Below are positions 15,211 to 20,597 of a stretch of DNA of 20,597 nucleotides, piece by piece. The notes below the pieces were generated by a model. It was not told the DNA's origin and did not search any database. It saw only the letters and a program-made list of their open reading frames with translations. The first letter of the stretch is position 1. Every line of letters begins with the position of its first letter. The position numbers and the translations under genes are program-made. Source of the stretch: an uncultured Brevinema sp. GTDB lineage: Bacteria > Spirochaetota > Brevinematia > Brevinematales > Brevinemataceae. Location of the stretch: assembly GCA_947036575.1 (NCBI GenBank), contig CAMQSH010000016.1, positions 1-20,597 of the forward strand, read 5' to 3'.

Positions 15211-16956
15211 ATGAAAAGAAATATCAAAGATATGCCTAGTCAGATTATTCGTAATATAGCACCAGAAATGGATCCCTTAAAAATAGGAATGGGCTGGTCT
15301 CTTGAAGATCTAGCAAAAATGCACGTCTTTATACAAAGTACTTTTGGACATAGTCATCCAGGAAGTGCTCACTTAATGCCTCTGGTACAATCAGCCTTCG
15401 ATGAAGTAGAAAAATTTGGTGCTAAGGGAAATATGTTTTTTGCTACAGATATGTGTGATGGACAAGCTCAAGGACATGATGGTATGAACTATTCTCTACC
15501 TTCAAGAGAATTTATCGCAAATATGATAGAATGTCAATGTGGCGCAACAGCTTTTGATACTTCCATTTATATCTGTTCTTGTGATAAAGGTGTTCCAGCA
15601 CATTTACAGGCTTTAGCAAGATTAGATATTCCAGCAATTATTTTGACTGGAGGAGTGATGCAAGCTGGACCAAATATGCTTACCTTAGAACAAGTTGGAA
15701 TGTATTCTGCTCAGTATCAACGTGGTGAAATTACCAAAGCTGAATTTGCTTATGCCAAACATAATGCTTGCCCAAGTTGTGGAGCATGTTCCTTTATGGG
15801 GACAGCTGCTACCATGCAAGTTATGGCAGAAGCTCTAGGTATGAGTTTGCCTGGCACAGCAATGATGGCTGTTGATATGGATCGATTAACAGAAGTTGCT
15901 AAAGATGTTGCTCAAGCATCTATCAACCTAGCATTTGAAAATATAAAACCTTCTATGATTATGACAGAAAAAGCCTTTGAAAATGCTATTATGGTTCATT
16001 CAGCAATTGCAGGATCAACTAATAGCTTATTACATTTGCCAACCATAGCAAGAGAATTGGGAATGACCCTTAATATGGAAAAATTCGATGAAATTCATCG
16101 TAAAATCAACTTTATTGCTAATATAAGACCAAGTGGTTTTTACCCAGGATCTTTCTTCCACAAAGCGGGTGGTGTCCCAGCCATTATGAAAGAAATACAA
16201 AAACACCTACATTTAGATGTCTTAACAGTAACCGGTAAAACATTGGGTGAGAATTTAGAAAACTTAGAAAAATCTGATTACTTTGAAAAATGTAATGAAG
16301 AATTAGCCAAACTAAATGTTAAAAAAGTAGATGTTATCAAAGCTTATGATACCCCTATGCAACAAGGCGGAGCAGTAGCTATTCTCAAAGGTAACTTAGC
16401 ACCAGAAGGTGCTGTTGTTAAACACTCTGCCCTTCCTATAGAAATGAAAAAAGCTATATTGAGAGCTGTTCCTTTTGATAAAGAAGAAGATGCTTTGCAA
16501 GCAGTACTTAATAAAACAATCCAACCTGGTGATGCTGTAATTATTAGATATGAAGGTCCCAAAGGCTCTTGTATGCCTGAGATGTTTTATACAACAGAAG
16601 CTATAGCTTCTGATAAAGACTTACGAGCTACGATTGCTTTGTTGACAGATGGTAGATTTTCAGGGGCAACAAGAGGACCTGCAATTGGGCATATTTCTCC
16701 TGAAGCAGCAGTAGGTGGACCTATTGCTTTGGTAGAACTTGGAGATTTATTAGAAATAAATATCGAAAATAGATCCCTTAACATTGTAGGCGTTCAAGGC
16801 AAAGAATTACCATTAGAAGAGATAGAACTTATTCTACAAGAAAGAAAATCCAAATGGATCCCTAAAAAAACAACAATGAAAAGAGGAGCTTTATCATTGT
16901 ATTCAGCATTTGCTGTCTCTGCAATGAAAGGTGGATATATAGATGTCAATAATTAA
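15211..16956 (+). CDS. IlvD/Edd-family Fe-S dehydratase, probably sugar-acid (aldonate) dehydratase
   Basis: This 581-aa enzyme of the dihydroxy-acid/phosphogluconate dehydratase family removes water from a 2,3-dihydroxy acid to give a 2-keto-3-deoxy acid. The likely Fe-S ligands are C82 (TDMCDGQAQGHDG), C124 (ICSCDKGVPAH) and C193 (CPSCGACSFMGTAATM). The C-terminal LTDGRFSGATRGP carries the catalytic-type Ser 484, and GHISPEAAVGGPIA follows. The CDGQAQGHDGMNYSLPSR region and the catabolic neighbours favour a pentonate/hexonate dehydratase over the branched-chain amino-acid enzyme IlvD. AGGAAG is close before the ATG. It lies after the symporter and a hairpin and 30 nt before the amidohydrolase. 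Family certain, substrate open. Confidence 0.9.
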   Translation: MKRNIKDMPSQIIRNIAPEMDPLKIGMGWSLEDLAKMHVFIQSTFGHSHPGSAHLMPLVQSAFDEVEKFGAKGNMFFATDMCDGQAQGHDGMNYSLPSREFIANMIECQCGATAFDTSIYICSCDKGVPAHLQALARLDIPAIILTGGVMQAGPNMLTLEQVGMYSAQYQRGEITKAEFAYAKHNACPSCGACSFMGTAATMQVMAEALGMSLPGTAMMAVDMDRLTEVAKDVAQASINLAFENIKPSMIMTEKAFENAIMVHSAIAGSTNSLLHLPTIARELGMTLNMEKFDEIHRKINFIANIRPSGFYPGSFFHKAGGVPAIMKEIQKHLHLDVLTVTGKTLGENLENLEKSDYFEKCNEELAKLNVKKVDVIKAYDTPMQQGGAVAILKGNLAPEGAVVKHSALPIEMKKAILRAVPFDKEEDALQAVLNKTIQPGDAVIIRYEGPKGSCMPEMFYTTEAIASDKDLRATIALLTDGRFSGATRGPAIGHISPEAAVGGPIALVELGDLLEINIENRSLNIVGVQGKELPLEEIELILQERKSKWIPKKTTMKRGALSLYSAFAVSAMKGGYIDVNN

Positions 16957-16986
16957 TATTAGCTAAAATCTTATAGAGAGGATACT

Positions 16987-18204
16987 ATGTATACTTATTT
17001 AATTAAAAATGCTCATATAATCGATCCAAAATCAAAAACTTCTGAGATTAAAGATCTTGCTATAATCAAAAATACTATTGCTAAAATAGCTCCTAATATC
17101 ACAGGAGATGCCGAACATATTATTGACGCAAAAGGTTTGTATTTGACTCCTGGATTGATAGATGCTCATGCTCATTGTTACCATACAACGGGAATCCCTC
17201 AAGCGTGGGCTGGAGATTATGGTATTCAAGCTGATGCTTTTTCTTTTAGAAATGGCTGTACTACCATGATTGATACAGGATCCAGTGGTTGTCTAAATTT
17301 TTCTCATTTTAAGGCAACAGTAATAGATAGAGTAAAAACCAAAGTGTTTGCTTTACTAAATATCGCTGATTGGGGTATGAATACCCTACTAACAGAGCAA
17401 TTTCCTGAGCTATTTCAAATTGAAAAATGTATAGAAGTTGCCAAACAATATCCTGAAATTGTAGGAATCAAAATAGCTCATTATTGGCATCCTGGTTGGG
17501 AGCATGTAGATTTGGGCTTAAAAGCGGGAAAAGCTACTGATTTACCTTTAATGGTGGATTTTGGTCGATTCAAAAAAGAAAGACCAGCACATGAATTAGT
17601 AAAACGTTTACGTAAAGGTGATATTTTAACTCATTGTTATAGAGCACCTGTACCTGTTATTAATAGCAAAGGACAAGTTTTTTCTTATCTTCGTGAAGCT
17701 AGAGAAAGAGGGGTTTTGTTTGATTTAGGTCATGGACAAGGTTCATTTTTGTTTAGAAATGCGCTTCCTGCTATTCAACAAGATTTCAAACCAGATTTTG
17801 TCTCAACTGATTTACACGGAACAAGTATGAATGAAGCATGTCAGGATATGTTAACTGTAATGTCAAAATGTCTAGCAATGGGTATGAGTTTTGAAGAAAT
17901 AATAGAATCTGCTACCATAAAACCAGCTAAAGCTTTTTCTTTACCATCACCTATTGGTGTATTAGAAGAGGGTGGAAATGCAGATATTGCTCTCTTTTCT
18001 ATCGCTGAAGGCAAATACGCATATAAAGATATTTGTGGTGGAGTTTTACCTTCTACAAAGCGTATTTATTGTGAGATGACCTTTGCTAATGGAGAATTAC
18101 TGTGGGATTATAACGCTCGTTGTGGTATACCCTATCAAGAATTACCAGACTTATGCGGAATAGATCCAACTTATGAAGAATATACCCCACCAACGGAGGA
18201 CTAA
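16987..18204 (+). CDS. Amidohydrolase/deacetylase-family metallohydrolase
   Basis: This 405-aa amidohydrolase-superfamily enzyme is of the type often annotated as dihydroorotase-like, D-aminoacylase-like or deacetylase (EF_0837/Atu3266-like, recalled from family naming). The metal-site residues are in order: H61 and H63 (DAHAH), K162 (GIKIAHYW, likely carboxylated), H216 (ILTHCYRA), H249 (FDLGHGQGSF) and D275 (STDLHG). The flanking beta-sandwich is formed by the N-terminus and by the C-terminal GGNADIALFSI. It probably hydrolyses an N-acyl or similar amide/ester bond. The next gene encodes a SelA-like PLP enzyme and starts 2 nt after the stop. This pairing recurs in catabolic clusters, which suggests that the amidohydrolase exposes the amino group the PLP enzyme then removes. 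GAGAGG precedes the ATG. Confidence 0.88.
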   Translation: MYTYLIKNAHIIDPKSKTSEIKDLAIIKNTIAKIAPNITGDAEHIIDAKGLYLTPGLIDAHAHCYHTTGIPQAWAGDYGIQADAFSFRNGCTTMIDTGSSGCLNFSHFKATVIDRVKTKVFALLNIADWGMNTLLTEQFPELFQIEKCIEVAKQYPEIVGIKIAHYWHPGWEHVDLGLKAGKATDLPLMVDFGRFKKERPAHELVKRLRKGDILTHCYRAPVPVINSKGQVFSYLREARERGVLFDLGHGQGSFLFRNALPAIQQDFKPDFVSTDLHGTSMNEACQDMLTVMSKCLAMGMSFEEIIESATIKPAKAFSLPSPIGVLEEGGNADIALFSIAEGKYAYKDICGGVLPSTKRIYCEMTFANGELLWDYNARCGIPYQELPDLCGIDPTYEEYTPPTED

Positions 18205-18206
18205 AA

Positions 18207-19334
18207 ATGTCCATATATGAAAAACTAGGGATAAGCCCTTTAATAAATGCTGCTGGCACATATACTGCTATCGGCGGATCTCGCATGAGTGAAAAAACAT
18301 TATCTGATATGCAGGAAGCTGCACAATCCTTTGTCGATATTAGAAAACTACAAGCATCCGTAAACAAACGTCTAGCACTTTTAACAAATAACGAAGCTGC
18401 AGCTGTATGTAATGGTGCTGCTTCAGGATTATATATCTGTTGTGCAACTTGTATTACCCTACTCTATAATAAGTCTTATAATTATCTCAGTAAAAACCAA
18501 ATAGAAGAGTCTGAATTTATTGTTTTCCGTGCTCATAGAAATCCCTATGATTGGGGACTTCGTTTGATGGGTGTTACCGTTAAAGAACTTGGTTTTCCTA
18601 ATATTATTCAAGCCGCTACTGCAGAAGAGTTGGAAGCGAATATTTCAGAAAAAACAGCAGGGATTTTCTTTGCCTACAGTGCTCCCCATGGTTGGATAGC
18701 AGATGGAGAATTAGATCTCAAATCAACAGTAGCAATAGCTAAAAAATATGATATTCCTATCGTTGTAGATGCTGCTGCTCAATTACCCTATAAAGAAAAT
18801 CTATGGCATCTCACTAAAGATCTAGGAGCTACTGTAACATTATTTAGTGGTGGTAAGGAACTAAGAGGTCCTCAATCCTCAGGATTGATTGTTGGGGAGA
18901 AAAAATTCCTAGATACCTTTGTACAGCATAATTTCCCTAATTATGGACCTGGACGTATGCTCAAAACAGGTAGAGAAGAAATTATAGGACTATTATCTGC
19001 CGTAGAACAATATGTAGCTGAAGATACAGAAAAGCGTATACAATGGTGTGAAGAACAAGTACAAAAATTAATCGCCTTTGCTCAATCAAGCACTGTGTAT
19101 GATATTGTTAAATCTTTCCCTAATGAAGCTGGACAACCTATTCCTAGAGCAGAAATAAAATTAAAAAATAATAAAAATCTCTCATCAGTAGTAGAGTTGT
19201 TAGCTGCTCACAAACCTTCTATCTATACTGCTTTAGAAAGAGGTCTATTATTTGTCAATCCAACTTGCTTATATGAAGGGGAAACAGAAATTATTATTCA
19301 AGTATTAAATCAAATTCAAGACAAACTAAAATAG
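18207..19334 (+). CDS. SelA-like PLP-dependent ammonia-lyase (DgaE-like)
   Basis: This 375-aa fold-type I PLP enzyme is related to selenocysteine synthase SelA but shorter, and is of the type that includes D-glucosaminate-6-phosphate ammonia-lyase DgaE. The PLP lysine is K217 in FSGGKELRGPQSSG. D188 in VVDAAAQLP contacts the cofactor ring nitrogen. The N-terminus has LINAAGTYTAIGGSRM and AAAVCNGAASGL. The natural reaction of this type is elimination of ammonia from a 2-amino-2-deoxy sugar acid to give a 2-keto-3-deoxy acid via an enamine/imine. That fits the upstream amidohydrolase and the downstream RidA. GGAGG lies inside the end of the preceding gene, with 2 nt between genes. A selenium role is unlikely, as no selB or tRNA-Sec is nearby. 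Confidence 0.87.
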   Translation: MSIYEKLGISPLINAAGTYTAIGGSRMSEKTLSDMQEAAQSFVDIRKLQASVNKRLALLTNNEAAAVCNGAASGLYICCATCITLLYNKSYNYLSKNQIEESEFIVFRAHRNPYDWGLRLMGVTVKELGFPNIIQAATAEELEANISEKTAGIFFAYSAPHGWIADGELDLKSTVAIAKKYDIPIVVDAAAQLPYKENLWHLTKDLGATVTLFSGGKELRGPQSSGLIVGEKKFLDTFVQHNFPNYGPGRMLKTGREEIIGLLSAVEQYVAEDTEKRIQWCEEQVQKLIAFAQSSTVYDIVKSFPNEAGQPIPRAEIKLKNNKNLSSVVELLAAHKPSIYTALERGLLFVNPTCLYEGETEIIIQVLNQIQDKLK

Positions 19335-19346
19335 AGAGGTATTCTA

Positions 19347-19733
19347 ATGTCATGTAAAAAAGTTCCTGAGGGAGCAAAACAGCATATTACAGCTGGTCCT
19401 TATTCCCCTGTACTAGAAGTGGAATTCAACAAATTAGTTCTTATTTCTGGACAAGCTCCCATAGATATGGAAGGCAATATTATTGGAACTACTATAGAAG
19501 AGCAAACTCACTTTACCCTAGAAAATTGTAAAAAACAATTAGCACAAGCTGGGTGTACTTTGGATGATGTCTTTAAAGTAAATGTTTACTTAACAGATTT
19601 AGACATGTGGCCTAAATTTAATGAAGTATATGTAACTTATTTTAACAAACCATTACCAGTCAGAACCGCTGTTCAAACAGGTCTCTTGTATACCTTTTTG
19701 GTTGAAATCGAAATGTGGGCTGCTAAAAAATAG
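19347..19733 (+). CDS. ridA: RidA-family enamine/imine deaminase
   Basis: This 128-aa protein has the normal length for the YjgF/YER057c/UK114 family, whose trimers hydrolyse reactive enamine/imine intermediates released by PLP enzymes. The family residues are present: GPYSPV (Y19), ISGQ, VNVYLTDLDMWPKFNEVY, R106 in PVRTAVQTG and E122 in VEIEMWA. R106 and E122 match the active-site Arg and Glu of E. coli RidA. It lies 12 nt after the ammonia-lyase gene with its own GAGAGG RBS, and it is the last gene of the operon. The position suggests a dedicated partner that speeds hydrolysis of the lyase product to the keto acid. The symbol denotes family membership and does not prove the housekeeping role. 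Confidence 0.92.
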   Translation: MSCKKVPEGAKQHITAGPYSPVLEVEFNKLVLISGQAPIDMEGNIIGTTIEEQTHFTLENCKKQLAQAGCTLDDVFKVNVYLTDLDMWPKFNEVYVTYFNKPLPVRTAVQTGLLYTFLVEIEMWAAKK

Positions 19734-19776
19734 TATAACATATTTTGCTTTGTTGCTAATTTAAGTATCTTTACTT

Positions 19777-19810
19777 AAACCCCTACTAAATTTAGTAGGG
19801 GTTTTCTTTT
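19777..19810 (+). terminator. Intrinsic terminator of the symporter-ridA operon
   Basis: AAACCCCTACTAAA (19777-19790) is directly followed by its perfect complement TTTAGTAGGGGTTT (19791-19804), then TTCTTTT-type T-rich sequence. A 7-bp hairpin, TTAAGTA/TACTTAA (19761-19778), immediately precedes it and shares two bases with the stem. Confidence 0.85.
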
Positions 19811-19845
19811 ACACATAAATCTCAATATTTTTATAACCTTAAAAA

Positions 19846-19877
19846 ATATGCTATAAATTCTCAAATCAATAGCATAT
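19846..19877. repeat. Inverted repeat upstream of gntR
   Basis: ATATGCTAT (19846-19854) and ATAGCATAT (19869-19877) are perfect 9-bp arms separated by 14 bases. It lies about 40 bp upstream of the gntR -35. It could be a regulator site or a minor hairpin. No T run follows. Confidence 0.4.
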
Positions 19878-19916
19878 ATATAATTAAACTTATTTTTGTT
19901 AATTAGTATTTTTCAC

Positions 19917-19962
19917 TTTACAAAAATATCAATTGACTTATAATATGTTAATATGTTAATAT
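19917..19962 (+). promoter_or_regulatory. gntR promoter with candidate autoregulatory site and 8-bp tandem repeat
   Basis: TTTACA (19917-19922, 5/6), a 16-nt spacer and a perfect TATAAT (19939-19944) form the promoter. The spacer holds the palindrome TCAATTGA (19929-19936), the counterpart of TGAATTCA in the symporter promoter. An overlapping alternative is TTGACT (19933-19938) with TAATAT (19957-19962). From 19942 the unit AATATGTT repeats 2.6 times, covering the expected transcription start. Confidence 0.5.
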
Positions 19963-19975
19963 ATTGAGGTTACTT

Positions 19976-20597
19976 ATGAAAATACACAAAACTCTACAAG
20001 ACTGCAAAAGTATTAGAGAATATGCTTACACTACTATAAAAAACAATATTTTAAACCTGCGACTCATACCTCATCAAAAAATTACAGAATTAGAATTAGT
20101 TGATATATTAAAAATTGGTAAAACACCTATTAGAGAAGCATTGATTTTGCTTGCCAAAGAAGGATTGATTATCATTGCTCCCCAAAGTGGAAGTTTTATA
20201 GCTCCTATCAATTTTACTCACGTTGAAGAAGGACGTGAAATTCGTTCTATTTTAGAAGAAAACATTCATCTCCAAGCTATTAATAAAATGACAAAAGAAG
20301 ATGTTTTTACGTGTGAACTCATCATAAAAAAACATGCATTACTACCTCCAGAACCTATTTCAGAACATTGGAATTATGATGAAAAATTTCATCAAGAAAT
20401 ATATAAAATATGTAACAAAGAAAGAACTTTCCATTCTATTCAGATGATGAATATTGATTACAATAGAATTAGAATTCTTGCATTGGTAGATCTACCAAAA
20501 TCACAAAAAATTATTGAAGATCATTTTACTATTATAGAAGCTATTGCTAAAAAGGATGTGGACTTATTAAAAGAAATTACTCACAAACATTTAAATC
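19976..20597 (+). CDS. GntR-family regulator, FadR/FCD type (3' end outside window)
   Basis: The frame from the ATG at 19976 stays open to the window edge (207 complete codons, no stop). GAGG (19966-19969) precedes the ATG. The N-terminus is a GntR winged helix with the signature KITELELVDILKIGKTPIREALILLAKEGLI and the wing APQSGSFIAPI. The C-terminal part is an FCD ligand-binding domain with the metal-site pattern: D and H in YDEKFHQEI, H in EDHFTIIEAI, and H in THKHL near the end. FCD regulators usually have about 215-235 aa, so only a short tail should be missing. Such proteins sense organic acids, including sugar acids. It lies downstream of the operon it probably controls and has its own promoter. 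Confidence 0.9.
   Translation, partial: MKIHKTLQDCKSIREYAYTTIKNNILNLRLIPHQKITELELVDILKIGKTPIREALILLAKEGLIIIAPQSGSFIAPINFTHVEEGREIRSILEENIHLQAINKMTKEDVFTCELIIKKHALLPPEPISEHWNYDEKFHQEIYKICNKERTFHSIQMMNIDYNRIRILALVDLPKSQKIIEDHFTIIEAIAKKDVDLLKEITHKHLN

Noticed and set aside
15211..16956. Annotation as biosynthetic dihydroxy-acid dehydratase IlvD
   Set aside because: No branched-chain amino-acid genes are nearby, the operon is catabolic, and the C82 and C124 regions look like the sugar-acid dehydratase branch.
18207..19334. Selenocysteine synthase SelA
   Set aside because: At 375 aa it is shorter than SelA (about 460), it has the FSGGKELRGPQ form of the lyase subgroup, and no selenium genes are present.
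1..20597. CRISPR arrays, insertion sequences, integrases or phage genes
   Set aside because: No regularly spaced repeats, transposase or integrase motifs were seen. The tRNA at the left edge has no visible attachment-site duplication downstream.

Overview
The window is low-GC and gene-dense. It reads as two sugar or sugar-acid catabolic operons on the + strand, with a small lipoprotein cluster on the - strand at the left end. The host looks like a host-associated, fermentative, AT-rich bacterium. Lipobox-bearing surface proteins, a lipoprotein form of the xylose-binding protein and a tRNA gene without an encoded CCA would suit a low-GC spirochaete, but nothing here fixes the phylum. That assignment is a guess.

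Left end (1-2240): the 3' part of a tRNA-Val(UAC) and its terminator, then three tandem paralogous lipoprotein genes on the - strand. They share near-identical 5' ends (a perfect 114-bp repeat between two of them) and have divergent middles. A promoter with a perfect TTGACA lies upstream of the third copy.

Xylose region (2480-10420): xylB, a ROK-family XylR repressor, xylA, and the ABC importer xylF-xylG-xylH. Two sites matching at 19 of 24 positions, one in front of xylB and one in front of xylA, each start at or just after a perfect TATAAT. They are the probable XylR operators. A long hairpin separates xylF from xylGH.

Amino-acid/antiporter pair (10475-13330): a Cys/Met-metabolism PLP enzyme followed by an NhaC-family transporter. 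No terminator separates the pair from xylH, so it may be read from the xyl promoters. The transporter carries a C-terminal soluble domain that matches the phosphorylatable EIIB domain of glucose-type PTS permeases, including the Cys and the TR-R motif. This is the most unusual protein in the window. A strong terminator follows.

Second operon (13586-19810): sodium:solute symporter, IlvD/Edd-type dehydratase, amidohydrolase, SelA/DgaE-like PLP ammonia-lyase, RidA, terminator, then a GntR/FCD regulator cut off by the window end. The set fits import of an N-acylated 2-amino sugar acid, or a related acid, with deacylation, elimination of ammonia, imine clean-up and dehydration to a 2-keto-3-deoxy acid. 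The substrate is not determined. The symporter and gntR promoters share a spacer element with 8-bp palindromes, a candidate operator for the GntR protein.
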